A stretch of 64,000 bases of DNA from JAZREA01 sp045660545 (GCA_045660545.1 JAZREA010000014.1:1-64000), one strand, 5' to 3'. Numbered from the stretch's first letter, positions 50,757 through 60,069 are shown. The notes: generated from the sequence alone by a model not told the origin. Numbers and translations are program-made.

Positions 50757-52310
50757 ATAGACCAACTTATAATTATTATTGTTGCATTTGTACTACTGAT
50801 TATTGTCGGAGCTATATCATTCCGTATGGGTATATCATATAGAAAGAGAATTGCTGAGACCGAAATAGGCGGTGCTGAGCAGGAAGCTAAGAAGATAGTA
50901 AGTGAAGCTGCTGTCGACGCAGAAAATAAGAAGAGAGAAATTCTTATCGAAGCGAAGGAAGAAGCTCACAGGATGAGAATAGAATGGGACAAGGAAATTA
51001 AAGAACAACGTTCAGAGCAAATGAGGCTTGAACGTAGATTACAGCAAAAGGAAGAGTCCTTGGACAGAAAGCTCGAACAGTTAGAGCAAAAGGAAGAGGG
51101 CTTGGCAGAAAAGAGTAAACAGCTTGACGCTAAAAGTGCCGAAATGGACCAGATTAAAGAGCGTCAGCTTGATGAACTCCATAAGATTTCCGGTATGACA
51201 CGCGAGGAAGCAAAGGCAGAGCTTTTGCACAACCTCGAAAGCGAAATCAGACACGAAGCAGCCATTATGGCTAAGGAAATTCAGGACAGAGCAAAGGAAG
51301 AGGCTGATAAAAAGGCTGCCGAGATTGTTGCAGGCGCTATCCAAAGGTGCGCAGCAGACCACTCCGCCGAGGCGGTTGTTTCTGTTGTCAGCTTGCCTAA
51401 CGACGACATGAAGGGCAGAATCATCGGCCGTGAGGGAAGAAATATCCGTGCTCTTGAAACGTTGACAGGTATCGACTTTATTATCGACGATACGCCGGAG
51501 GCGGTTATCCTTTCGGGCTTTGACCCTGTAAGACGTGAGGTCGCAAGGCTCACTTTGGAAAAGCTTATTACCGATGGACGTATCCATCCTGCAAGAATTG
51601 AAGAAACAGTCGAAAGATGTCAAAAAGAGGTTGACGCAATTATCAAGCAGGAGGGCGAGCACGCTACATTCGAAACAGGCGTTCACGGCTTGCATCCTGA
51701 GATTGTTAAGCTTATCGGACGTCTCAGGTACCGCACAAGCTATGGCCAGAATGTTTTAAAGCATGCTATCGAGGTTTCGCATTTAGCAGGTATTATGGCA
51801 GGAGAGCTTGGTCAGGATATCGCAACTGCTAAGCGCGCAGGTTTGCTACACGACTTGGGTAAGGCGATTGACCACGAGGTTGAAGGTTCACACGCCGTTA
51901 TCGGTGCAGACTTTGCGAAGAAGTATAAAGAGAGCGAAGTTGTTGTCCACGCTATTGCAGCACATCATGGCGATGTACAGCCAAACTCTGTTATAGACTG
52001 TCTTGTTCAGGCTGCCGACTCTATTTCGGCTGCAAGACCGGGTGCAAGAAGAGAAAATCTTGAAACATATATCAAGCGCCTTGAAAAGCTTGAAGAGATT
52101 GCAAATTCCTTCAACGGTGTTGAAAAGTCCTTTGCTATTCAGGCAGGACGTGAAGTCAGAATTATGGTTAAGCCGGACGTTATCAACGACGAGACTACTG
52201 TACTTATGGCAAGAGACATTGTTAAAAAGATTGAAGAAGAGATGGAGTATCCGGGACAGATTAAAGTTAACGTTATTCGTGAGCTTCGTTCCGTGGACTA
52301 CGCTAAATAA
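50757..52310 (+). CDS. rny: Ribonuclease Y, apparent AUA start
   Basis: A protein of about 517 residues, an endoribonuclease that starts mRNA decay at the membrane. It has an N-terminal membrane helix (IIIIVAFVLLIIVG), a coiled coil (residues 30-190), a KH domain (GRIIGREGRNIRALE) and an HD domain (HDLGKAIDHEVEGSH). The upstream GTG 50748 lies inside the ribosome binding site GGGGAGGTG and cannot be used normally. With optimal spacing the start falls on ATA 50757. The next in-frame ATG would remove the membrane helix. An AUA start is rare. A sequencing error is possible. Confidence 0.9.
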   Translation: MDQLIIIIVAFVLLIIVGAISFRMGISYRKRIAETEIGGAEQEAKKIVSEAAVDAENKKREILIEAKEEAHRMRIEWDKEIKEQRSEQMRLERRLQQKEESLDRKLEQLEQKEEGLAEKSKQLDAKSAEMDQIKERQLDELHKISGMTREEAKAELLHNLESEIRHEAAIMAKEIQDRAKEEADKKAAEIVAGAIQRCAADHSAEAVVSVVSLPNDDMKGRIIGREGRNIRALETLTGIDFIIDDTPEAVILSGFDPVRREVARLTLEKLITDGRIHPARIEETVERCQKEVDAIIKQEGEHATFETGVHGLHPEIVKLIGRLRYRTSYGQNVLKHAIEVSHLAGIMAGELGQDIATAKRAGLLHDLGKAIDHEVEGSHAVIGADFAKKYKESEVVVHAIAAHHGDVQPNSVIDCLVQAADSISAARPGARRENLETYIKRLEKLEEIANSFNGVEKSFAIQAGREVRIMVKPDVINDETTVLMARDIVKKIEEEMEYPGQIKVNVIRELRSVDYAK

Positions 52311-52328
52311 TTTGGTTAAATATTAAAA

Positions 52329-52366
52329 AACAGGAACATTGTTAAAATGTTCCTGTTATTTTTTAT
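52329..52366. terminator. Terminator after rny, convergent
   Basis: ACAGGAACAT and ATGTTCCTGT pair around TGTTAAA, followed by a T-rich tail. It is shared with the minus-strand gene ending at 52378. Confidence 0.88.
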
Positions 52367-52377
52367 TCCTTTTAGTT

Positions 52378-52980
52378 TTATTCCTTTGACCTTTTGATTT
52401 TAGACCACATAATAATTATCAGCTGCCCGGGTATGCACAGCGTGAACAAAAGCTGAGAACTAAACCCAAATGGCAAAAAGCTTATATAAACACAAGCCAC
52501 AACCGACCACATAAGTAACGATATTATCCAGAAGTTAAACCTGGGGTTAAACCATATCGAGTTAAATATAAGCCATAGTATCAAAGAGACAGGCACAGCG
52601 TAAATAAACGCCAGCCAGTAAAGACCCGCCTTGTTAAGCACAAGGTAAGATATAACATATACCATAGTTGCAATCAGCCATACTAGGATAATGCTCATGC
52701 CTGTAATAAAAGCGTGGTTTTGGAGCCTTCTTTTTGTAACGGCCTTCTTTTTAAGCATAAATTTTTCGTGTTCTTCTGTCAGCAGATAGTCCACCGTTAC
52801 GCTAAACAGGTCAGCTATGCTTTTTAGTATAACTACGTCGGGGATAGAGTCTCCCCTTTCCCACTTGGACACGGCCTTGTCGGAATAGTTAAGCTTCTCT
52901 GCCAGTTCAAGCTGAGTCATTTTTTCCTTGCGACGAAGTTCGGATATATTTTTCGCTATAATTTTCTTAATGTCGTCCAT
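52378..52980 (-). CDS. XRE-family regulator fused to a four-helix membrane domain
   Basis: A 200-residue protein. Residues 5-65 are a Cro/CI helix-turn-helix (MTQLELAEKLNYSDKAVSKW, ERGDSIPD). From about residue 87 four hydrophobic segments follow, the last near 175-193. Such XRE-membrane proteins are frequent in Clostridia and may sense an envelope signal while binding DNA. It is single-gene, and its target may be its own promoter. The divergent neighbour is DegV. Confidence 0.87.
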   Translation of the reverse strand: MDDIKKIIAKNISELRRKEKMTQLELAEKLNYSDKAVSKWERGDSIPDVVILKSIADLFSVTVDYLLTEEHEKFMLKKKAVTKRRLQNHAFITGMSIILVWLIATMVYVISYLVLNKAGLYWLAFIYAVPVSLILWLIFNSIWFNPRFNFWIISLLMWSVVACVYISFLPFGFSSQLLFTLCIPGQLIIIMWSKIKRSKE

Positions 52981-53096
52981 AACGCGACCTCCATTTCAGT
53001 AAAACAGGAGTCTGTACGAATTTTAATCTTATATATATTAATTGTAACACAAACTTTGCGATAATACAAGGATTTTTTGCACATATTCTACCGTGG

Positions 53097-53122
53097 GTAG
53101 AGTGGCCCCAAAAACACTCTAC
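53097..53122. promoter_or_regulatory. Perfect inverted repeat, possible operator
   Basis: GTAGAGTG and CACTCTAC form an 8-bp perfect inverted repeat with a 10-bp centre in the spacer between the divergent XRE-membrane and DegV genes. A smaller CTACC/GGTAG palindrome overlaps its left side (53090-53100). There is no T-run, so it is not a terminator. Confidence 0.45.
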
Positions 53123-53143
53123 TGGCCGCTAAAACTGTTTAGG

Positions 53144-53173
53144 TTGAAAGAAATGTCGTATTTGTGCTAAAAT
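53144..53173 (+). promoter_or_regulatory. Promoter of the degV gene
   Basis: TTGAAA (53144-53149) and TAAAAT (53168-53173) are separated by 18 bp, 37 bp before the start codon. The inverted repeat at 53097-53122 lies just upstream. Confidence 0.55.
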
Positions 53174-53209
53174 ATACGCAAAAGTAAGTATTTATGGAGG
53201 TATCATATA

Positions 53210-54073
53210 ATGCAAGATTATGTTCTTTTTGCGGATTCGGGAAGCGATATTTCAAAGGATATTTTAGATAGCTGGGGAGTAAAATGTGTGAGTCTTACTT
53301 TCAAGTTTGATGACGAGGATACAGAGCATTTAAGCGTTGATGCTGATATAAAGAAGTTTTATAGCGATATGCGCAGCGGCAAGAGCGGACGCACCTCGGG
53401 TGTAAATATTGAAACTTATAAAGAGGCGTTTGAAGAAGTGCTAAAAGACGGCAAAGACGTTTTGTGTCTTACCGTTTCTTCCGGCATAAGCACAACCTAT
53501 AATTCAGCATGGGTTGCTAAAAACGAGCTTTCAGAAGAGTACCCTGACCGCAAGATTGTTGTTGTCGATACTTTGGCAGCTTCCGGCGGATTTGGACTTT
53601 TGATTAAGATGGCGGTTGAGAAAAAGGCTGATGGCGCTACAATCGAAGAGGTGGAAAAGTTCCTTACAGAGCGTCGCAATAATATGTGCCACTGGTTTAC
53701 AGTTGATGACCTTACATATTTAAAAAGAGGCGGCAGAATCAGCGCTACTTCGGCTATCGTAGGCAGCGTGCTTAACATAAAGCCGGTTCTTCATGTAGAT
53801 AACGACGGCAAGCTCGTTAGTGTGGAAAAGGCAAGAGGCAGAAAGAGCGCGCTAAAAGCTATTATGTCTAAGTACGAGCAGCTCGCTGAGGACAAAGGCG
53901 GAAGAATTTGGATCAGCCACGCCGACTGCAAGGATGAAGTAGATGCGCTTGAAAAAGAGTTTATCGACGCTTTTGGAGTAGGATTTGAAATGGTTGTAGA
54001 CATAAGCCCGGCAATCGGTATGCACGCGGGTCCCGGAACAATAGCTCTTTTCTTTATGGGCACAGAAAAATAG
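53210..54073 (+). CDS. DegV family fatty-acid-binding protein
   Basis: A 287-residue protein of the DegV/FakB type: FADSGSDISKDIL at the N-terminus, SSGISTTYNSA near 90, and the DDLTYLKRGGRISATSA block near 168. DegV proteins bind a fatty acid, and FakB members present it to the kinase FakA. Without fakA nearby the exact role is open. The start follows ATGGAGGTATC. A strong terminator follows. Confidence 0.93.
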   Translation: MQDYVLFADSGSDISKDILDSWGVKCVSLTFKFDDEDTEHLSVDADIKKFYSDMRSGKSGRTSGVNIETYKEAFEEVLKDGKDVLCLTVSSGISTTYNSAWVAKNELSEEYPDRKIVVVDTLAASGGFGLLIKMAVEKKADGATIEEVEKFLTERRNNMCHWFTVDDLTYLKRGGRISATSAIVGSVLNIKPVLHVDNDGKLVSVEKARGRKSALKAIMSKYEQLAEDKGGRIWISHADCKDEVDALEKEFIDAFGVGFEMVVDISPAIGMHAGPGTIALFFMGTEK

Positions 54074-54106
54074 TTAAAATACGCTGATAGTATTAAATAA
54101 TGAAAA

Positions 54107-54138
54107 TCCCCTGCCTTGTTCGGCAGGGGACTTTTTTA
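54107..54138 (+). terminator. Terminator of the degV gene
   Basis: CCCCTGCC and GGCAGGGG form an 8-bp GC-rich stem around TTGTTC, followed by ACTTTTTT. Confidence 0.92.
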
Positions 54139-54226
54139 TGCCTTTTGCGGGAGGGGTTGACTTTTTTGCAGAAAATATGATAAAATGTGATAAATAGTTT
54201 ATAATTAGTTTTAAGGAGATAAAGCT

Positions 54227-54457
54227 ATGCAGAGTATAATTAAACTGGGACCTGACGACAGGAAGCCAGACTGCAGCTGTTGCGTATATTCTAAGAAATT
54301 ACCGGGCTTAAAGGAGCTTTCGTGCGAGAAGGTGGGGATAGTTTCGCCCGACCATGTTTGCAAGAAGTTTACACTTGATATTATGGCTAAGACTGCGCGC
54401 AGAGTCCGCACTCTTGACAAGTCTAAAATCAAAAAGATGGACTTTTCCATTGATTAA
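54227..54457 (+). CDS. Small cysteine-rich protein (76 residues)
   Basis: ATG 54227 follows TAAGGAGATAAAG. Five cysteines lie in the first 46 residues (CSCC pattern near 16-19, then C33 and C45), suggesting metal binding or a redox role. The C-terminal half is basic. I do not recognise a named family. It stands alone between terminators, with a normal ribosome binding site, so it is probably a real gene. Confidence 0.7.
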   Translation: MQSIIKLGPDDRKPDCSCCVYSKKLPGLKELSCEKVGIVSPDHVCKKFTLDIMAKTARRVRTLDKSKIKKMDFSID

Positions 54458-54663
54458 TCAGGGGCTTTAAGAGGCGGATTTGATGTCTTAAAAGTTTTCG
54501 TTTGTTTGCGCTTTTAAAACTTTAAAAAGAGCATATTTGCACCGATTTAAGCAGTGAGAGTGTGTAAATATGTTAAAAAACAGGATAAAAATTACACATA
54601 ATTACACAAGGTCTACACATTTCTTAAAACATAAGAGATGGTGCAGGCCGTTTTTTATGCAAC

Positions 54664-54704
54664 AAAAAAGGAGAAATTCTAAAAATAGAATTTCTCCTTT
54701 TGAA
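54664..54704 (-). terminator. Terminator of the MsmX-like gene
   Basis: AAGGAGAAATTCT and an AGAATTTCTCCTT arm form a 13-bp stem. On the minus strand it is followed by TTTTTTG. It lies just after the stop of the ATPase gene at 54712. Confidence 0.88.
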
Positions 54705-54711
54705 ATTATAA

Positions 54712-55824
54712 TCAGTTGATGATTGTAAGCTCTGTATCTTTGTCGAAAATGTGGAGCTTGTTAAGGTCGAATGCAACCTTGATGTCGTCATCGGTTTTAA
54801 CAGTTGAACGTGAGTTAACTCTTGCGATAGCCTTTGTGTTGTCGATGATGAGGTAGAGGTATGTCTCTGAACCCATCATTTCTGTAACGTCAACGTGAGC
54901 TGAAACGATGCCGTCAGGAGCATTAGCCATGAAAGCTTCGTCGTCGTGGATGTGCTCAGGTCTGATACCGAAGATAACTTCCTTGCCGATATAAGCTTCA
55001 AGCTCAGGTCTGGAAGCCTTGCCCTGTGGGAGCTTAATCTTGTCGTCGCCGATGTAAGCGAAAACGTCGTCTCCTTCTTTTTTAAGAACGCCGTTGAAGA
55101 AGTTCATCTGTGGGCTGCCGATAAAGCCGGCAACGAATGTGTTTGCAGGTCTTTCGTAAAGCTCGATTGGTGTGTCAACCTGTTGTACGATACCGTCCTT
55201 CATAACAACGATTCTTGTACCCATTGTCATAGCCTCTGTCTGGTCGTGTGTAACGTAGATGAAGGTTGTCTGGAGTCTCTTGTGGAGCTTACCGATTTCT
55301 GTTCTCATCTGTACACGAAGCTTAGCATCGAGGTTGGAGAGAGGTTCGTCCATAAGGAATACCTTAGGCTCACGAACGATAGCACGTCCCAAAGCAACAC
55401 GCTGTCTCTGACCACCGGAGAGAGCCTTTGGCTTTCTGTCCAAGAGGTGAGAGATGTCAAGGATCTGTGCAGCCTCTTCAACACGGCGTCTGATTTCGTC
55501 CTTTGGAATCTTACGGAGTTTAAGACCAAAAGCCATGTTGTCGAAAACGGTCATGTGAGGATAAAGAGCGTAGTTCTGGAAAACCATCGCGATATCTCTG
55601 TCCTTTGGAGCTACGTCGTTAACGAGCTTGCCGTCTATGTAGAGCTCACCGTCTGAAATTTCTTCAAGACCGGCAATCATACGAAGTGTAGTAGACTTAC
55701 CGCAACCGGACGGACCAACCAAGATGATAAACTCTTTATCAGCGATATCGAGGTTGAAGTCTGAAACAGCAGTTACGCCGCCTGAGTATCTTTTGTATAT
55801 GTTTTTTAACTGTAATTCTGACAT
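54712..55824 (-). CDS. ABC transporter ATPase, MsmX/UgpC type
   Basis: A 370-residue sugar-importer ATPase. ATG 55824 follows CTAGGAGGAAC. It shows Walker A GPSGCGKST near 37, signature LSGGQRQRVALGRA near 135, DEPLSNLD, and a C-terminal TOBE-like regulatory domain. It is an orphan without permease or binding-protein genes. In Firmicutes such ATPases (MsmX, MsmK) energise several sugar importers encoded elsewhere, which is the likely situation here. Confidence 0.92.
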   Translation of the reverse strand: MSELQLKNIYKRYSGGVTAVSDFNLDIADKEFIILVGPSGCGKSTTLRMIAGLEEISDGELYIDGKLVNDVAPKDRDIAMVFQNYALYPHMTVFDNMAFGLKLRKIPKDEIRRRVEEAAQILDISHLLDRKPKALSGGQRQRVALGRAIVREPKVFLMDEPLSNLDAKLRVQMRTEIGKLHKRLQTTFIYVTHDQTEAMTMGTRIVVMKDGIVQQVDTPIELYERPANTFVAGFIGSPQMNFFNGVLKKEGDDVFAYIGDDKIKLPQGKASRPELEAYIGKEVIFGIRPEHIHDDEAFMANAPDGIVSAHVDVTEMMGSETYLYLIIDNTKAIARVNSRSTVKTDDDIKVAFDLNKLHIFDKDTELTIIN

Positions 55825-55947
55825 TTTAGTTCCTCCTAGCAAAATAAACTTTATTACTTTATATATAATACCACAACATATTAAAATAAACCACCACCTA
55901 AATTACCAAAAAAATCGGCTGGTTTTCGGGATTTTGCATAAATGTTG

Positions 55948-55981
55948 CAAAAAGGGGCTTTTTCAAGAAGAAAAAGCCCCT
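55948..55981 (-). terminator. Terminator of the tex gene
   Basis: AGGGGCTTTTTC and GAAAAAGCCCCT form a 12-bp perfect stem around AAGAA. On the minus strand it is followed by TTTTTGC. It lies about 60 bp after the tex stop. Confidence 0.88.
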
Positions 55982-56042
55982 GAAATTGTGTATTATTCAC
56001 AAACCATAAAGAAAATGTTTGTGATTTTATTGTATAAAGTGG

Positions 56043-58205
56043 TTAGATTCCCTTCATGGAAAGGGAGATTCTTTTCTTATTAACGTCTACATCAAGTACT
56101 TTTACCTTGACTACATCTCCTATCGACACCGCTTCCATAGGGTGCTTTATAAATTTGTCCGAAAGCTGAGAAATGTGCACAAGGCCGTCCTGATGTACGC
56201 CGATGTCAACGAACGCGCCAAAGTCGATAACATTGCGGACAGTTCCTGTTAAAATCATACCCGGCTTTAAGTCCTCCATACCCATTACGTCGGTGCGAAG
56301 AACGGGAGGAGCAACCTCGTCACGAGGGTCGCGTCCGGGCTTTTTAAGCTCGGATATTATGTCGGTAAGCGTAGGTACGCCTATGCCAAGCTTGTCGGCG
56401 ATTTCGGCTCTTTTAACCGTATCGAGCTTTGACATAAACTCCTTTGTGCCTATGTCGGACTTTTGGCACTGTAAAATATCGATTAGCTTTTCGCAGGCAT
56501 CGTACGACTCGGGGTGTACGGAGGTGTTATCTAAGATGTTGTCTCCGTCCGGTATCCTTAAAAAGCCTGCGCACTGTTCAAACGCCTTGGGGCCGAGCTT
56601 TGCGACCTTTTTAAGCTGGGCTCTGTTTTTAAAAGCGCCGTTTTCTTCACGATAGGACACAATATTTTTAGCGATAGTTCCGTTTATACCTGATATGTAT
56701 GACAAAAGGGACGGGGAGGCAGTATTAAGGTCTACGCCAACGCTGTTAACGCAGTCTTCCACTACACCGCCAAGCGCTTCGCTGAGGCGCTTTTGGTTCA
56801 TATCGTGCTGATACTGGCCGACGCCGATAGACTTAGGATCGATTTTAACAAGCTCTGCCAGCGGGTCCTGAAGGCGACGAGCGATTGAAACCGCGCTCCT
56901 TTGCGAAACGTCGTAGTCGGGGAATTCCTCAGCAGCAAGCTTGGAAGCTGAATATACAGAAGCACCCGCCTCGCTGGTCATAACGTACACTACGTTTTCG
57001 TCAATTTCTTTTATGAGGTTTGCTATAAATATCTCGCTCTCTTTGGACGCTGTGCCGTTACCTATTGAAACGATATCGACCTTATGCTTTTTGATAAGAT
57101 TTGTGATAGTCCTTTTAGCGTCCTCGATTTTCTGAGGAGTGGTAGGTGGGGTAGGATAAACCACACCGACGTCGAGAACCATACCTGTTTTGTCGACCAC
57201 CGCTATTTTACAACCTGTTCTGTAACCCGGGTCGAACCCCAAGACAGTTTTGTTTTTAATCGGGGCCTGGAGGAGCAGGTTCTTAAGATTTTCGGAAAAC
57301 AGCTTCATCGCGCCTTCCTGCGCCGTATCGGTAAGCTGATTTCTGACCTCGGTCTCTATGCTTGGCATAATAAGACGTTTATAAGAGTCTGCGGCGGCAA
57401 GCTCTACGTACTCGCTTGTGATGCTGCGCTTTTCTGCAACGAGCTGAGTATTTAAGTAGCTTATAATACCTTCCGGCTCGACCTCAATTTTTACAGACAA
57501 AAACTCTTCGCTTTCGCCTCGGTTAAGGGCAAGAACTCTGTGGCGTGCAACGGCCTTTAAAGGCTCGGAAAACTCGTGGTACATCTGGTAGACGTCGCGT
57601 TTTTTCTCGGTTTCTTCCTTATTGGTCGTCTTGGACGTTATAACGCCGTTACGGATAGTGTAAAGCCTTATGAACTTACGAAAATCTGCGTTATCCGAAA
57701 CCGACTCGGCGATTATGTCCATAGCTCCCGCAAGGGCGTCATCAACGGTTAAAACTTCCTTTTCTTCATCTAAAAACGGAGCGCATATATCGTCGACACT
57801 TCCGTCATATATGTTCTGTGCAAGGATGATTTCGGACAGTGGCTCGAGGCCCTTTTCCTTGGCTACTGTGGCGCGTGTTCTGCGCTTGGGACGATAGGGG
57901 CGGTACAAATCTTCAAGCTCGGTAAGCTTTTCGCACATATCGATTGAAAGGGAGAGTTCCTCGGTAAGCTTGCCCTGTTCGTCTATAAGGCGCTTGATTT
58001 CCGCCTTACGCTCTTCCATGCCCTTTAAGTAGGTGAGGCGGTCGTTTAAGTTACGAAGAAGCTGGTCGTCTAACGAGCCCGTCATCTCCTTTCTGTAACG
58101 CGCGATAAAGGGGATGGTGTTGCCCTCTTCTATAAGCTTAACTGTGTTTTCAACCTGAGTTAACCTGATGCCAAACTCGGTGGCAAGTCTTTTATTTATA
58201 TCCAT
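56043..58205 (-). CDS. tex: Tex-family RNA-binding transcription accessory protein
   Basis: A 720-residue protein. ATG 58205 gives the family start MDINKRLATEFGI. The N-terminal Tex domain includes NTIPFIARYRKEMTG and LEDLYRPYRPKRRTRATVAKEKGL, and the YqgF-like nuclease fold shows VLGFDPGYRTGCKIAVVD. A helix-hairpin-helix segment follows, and a C-terminal S1 domain (LKPGMILTGTVRNVIDFGAF). Tex affects transcription and RNA handling in many bacteria. It overlaps the pseudouridine synthase gene by 10 bp and is presumably cotranscribed with it. Confidence 0.95.
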   Translation of the reverse strand: MDINKRLATEFGIRLTQVENTVKLIEEGNTIPFIARYRKEMTGSLDDQLLRNLNDRLTYLKGMEERKAEIKRLIDEQGKLTEELSLSIDMCEKLTELEDLYRPYRPKRRTRATVAKEKGLEPLSEIILAQNIYDGSVDDICAPFLDEEKEVLTVDDALAGAMDIIAESVSDNADFRKFIRLYTIRNGVITSKTTNKEETEKKRDVYQMYHEFSEPLKAVARHRVLALNRGESEEFLSVKIEVEPEGIISYLNTQLVAEKRSITSEYVELAAADSYKRLIMPSIETEVRNQLTDTAQEGAMKLFSENLKNLLLQAPIKNKTVLGFDPGYRTGCKIAVVDKTGMVLDVGVVYPTPPTTPQKIEDAKRTITNLIKKHKVDIVSIGNGTASKESEIFIANLIKEIDENVVYVMTSEAGASVYSASKLAAEEFPDYDVSQRSAVSIARRLQDPLAELVKIDPKSIGVGQYQHDMNQKRLSEALGGVVEDCVNSVGVDLNTASPSLLSYISGINGTIAKNIVSYREENGAFKNRAQLKKVAKLGPKAFEQCAGFLRIPDGDNILDNTSVHPESYDACEKLIDILQCQKSDIGTKEFMSKLDTVKRAEIADKLGIGVPTLTDIISELKKPGRDPRDEVAPPVLRTDVMGMEDLKPGMILTGTVRNVIDFGAFVDIGVHQDGLVHISQLSDKFIKHPMEAVSIGDVVKVKVLDVDVNKKRISLSMKGI

Positions 58206-58891
58206 AGCTTTTGCAAGTCTCCTTCCGTAAGTTTCCTGACGCATCCAAGCTCTAAGCCGTCGTCAAGAGACAGAGCGCCTATCTGGACGCGTTTTAAATA
58301 CAGAACCTTATTGCCCACCTTTTCAAACATACGCTTTACCTGGTGGAACTTGCCCTCGCAGATTGTAACCATACAGCCCGTATCAAGCGGCTCTAAAAGG
58401 GAGGGCATAGTAATAAAGTCACCCAAATCCATTCCAGAGGCAAAGGATAAAACATCCTCTTTGGTAACAGGATTTTGGGTAACTGCAAAGTACTTTTTAT
58501 TAATATGCTTTTTAGGTGATGTTACGTTATGCGCAAACTTGCCGTCGTTTGTAAGCAAAAGCAACCCCTCTGTGTCGAAGTCGAGCCTTCCCACAGGAAA
58601 GACGTTAAAGTGGGAGTATTCTTCCGGAACGAGCTCGATTACTGTGGGGTGGACGTTGTCCTCGGTCGCGCTTACGTAGCCGTCAGGCTTATTGAGCATA
58701 AGGTAGATATATTTTTGATATTTAACTTCGGCACCGCCTACTGATATGGAAGCGCTTTGTTCGTCGACTTTTTCGTCGGGCGACGAACAAAGCACACCGT
58801 TAACCGCAACAGCGCCTGATTTTATAAGCTTTTTAACCTCTTTGCGCGTGCCAAGACCGCAGGAGGAAAGAATCTTATCTATTCGTTCCAT
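58196..58891 (-). CDS. RsuA-type 16S rRNA pseudouridine synthase
   Basis: A 231-residue protein with an N-terminal S4 domain (MERIDKILSSCGLGTRKEVK) and the catalytic VGRLDFDTEGLLLLTNDG. The short length and the MVTICEGKFHQVKRMFE segment match the RsuA/RluB/RluE group, most like RsuA. It modifies ribosomal RNA. It lies 11 bp from the aminotransferase gene. Confidence 0.92.
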   Translation of the reverse strand: MERIDKILSSCGLGTRKEVKKLIKSGAVAVNGVLCSSPDEKVDEQSASISVGGAEVKYQKYIYLMLNKPDGYVSATEDNVHPTVIELVPEEYSHFNVFPVGRLDFDTEGLLLLTNDGKFAHNVTSPKKHINKKYFAVTQNPVTKEDVLSFASGMDLGDFITMPSLLEPLDTGCMVTICEGKFHQVKRMFEKVGNKVLYLKRVQIGALSLDDGLELGCVRKLTEGDLQKLWI

Positions 58892-58902
58892 TTTTACACC
58901 TA

Positions 58903-60069
58903 TTAAATATGATTTTTAACAAAGGCCTCGATTTTTTCAAGCGCTTTACTTATCTTCTCTACCGAGTACGCATAGGAGATTCGGACAAAGCCCTCGCCGC
59001 TGTCGCCAAACGCATTGCCCGGCACGACTGCTATCTTTTGTTCCTCTAACAGAGACTGACAAAACTGCTCGGAGCTCATACCCGTAGCCTTGATGCTGGG
59101 GAAGGCATAAAAAGCGCCCTTAGGCTCGAAGCAGTGAAGGCCCATCTTATTAAGCTCTTCAACAAGCATATTTCTTCTTAAATTGTACTCCGAAACCATA
59201 TACGCAACATCGTTGTCGCTGTTTTTCATCGCGTCTATTGCGGCGTACTGGCTGACTGTCGGCGCACACATTATGCCGTACTGGTGGATTTTGGTTACCT
59301 GCTCGATTATCGCCTTATCCGCACAAACGTAACCAAGCCTCCAGCCTGTCATGGCAAACGCCTTGGAAAAGCCGCTGACTAACATTGTGCGTTCCTTCAT
59401 CCCGTCGATTGATGCGAAGGAAACGTGCTTTTGACCGTATGTGAGCTCGGCATAAATTTCGTCAGAAAGGACGATTATATCCGTTCCTCTTAAAACATCG
59501 GCTATCGCCTCGAGGTCGGACTTGTCCATTATTGCGCCTGTCGGGTTATTCGGGAACGGAAGAACTAAAAGCTTAGTCTTTGGGGTGATTGCCTTTTTAA
59601 GCGCATCGGCTGTGAGCTTGAAGTTGTCTTCCTCTTTGGTGCATATCGGCACAGGAGTACCGCCTGTGAGCGTAACGCACGGAGAATAGCACACAAAGCA
59701 CGGCTCAGGAATTAAAACCTCGTCTCCGCTGCTGATAAAAGCGCGGGTGCAAAGGTCGATAGCTTCGCTTCCGCCGACTGTGACCAAAACCTCGTTTTTA
59801 TGGTTATACGAAAGGTCGAAGCGGCGGTTTAGGTACTGTGTGATTTCATACCTTAATTCTTCAAGGCCGCTGTTAGACGTATAGTAGGTGTGGCCCTTTT
59901 CCAAAGAGTAGATACCCGCCTCCCTGATGTGCCAGGGGGTGACAAAGTCCGGCTCGCCTACGCCTAACGAGATGGCGTCCGGCATCTGAGCCGCTATGTC
60001 AAAAAAACGTCTTATGCCCGAAGGCTTCATTTGTGTTATATTTTTATTTAACAGCTTTTCTATATTCAT
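58903..60069 (-). CDS. Class I aminotransferase (AspC/PatA-like)
   Basis: A 388-residue PLP enzyme. It shows DAISLGVGEPDFVTPWHI near 32, the SNPxG-type PNNPTGAIM, the DEIYAELTY strand and the PLP lysine in VSGFSKAFAMTGWRLGY. This group includes aspartate, aromatic and acetyl-diaminopimelate transaminases, and the substrate cannot be fixed. The Lrp regulator overlaps its start by 4 bp (ATGA), which is typical of amino-acid-responsive control. Confidence 0.92.
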   Translation of the reverse strand: MNIEKLLNKNITQMKPSGIRRFFDIAAQMPDAISLGVGEPDFVTPWHIREAGIYSLEKGHTYYTSNSGLEELRYEITQYLNRRFDLSYNHKNEVLVTVGGSEAIDLCTRAFISSGDEVLIPEPCFVCYSPCVTLTGGTPVPICTKEEDNFKLTADALKKAITPKTKLLVLPFPNNPTGAIMDKSDLEAIADVLRGTDIIVLSDEIYAELTYGQKHVSFASIDGMKERTMLVSGFSKAFAMTGWRLGYVCADKAIIEQVTKIHQYGIMCAPTVSQYAAIDAMKNSDNDVAYMVSEYNLRRNMLVEELNKMGLHCFEPKGAFYAFPSIKATGMSSEQFCQSLLEEQKIAVVPGNAFGDSGEGFVRISYAYSVEKISKALEKIEAFVKNHI

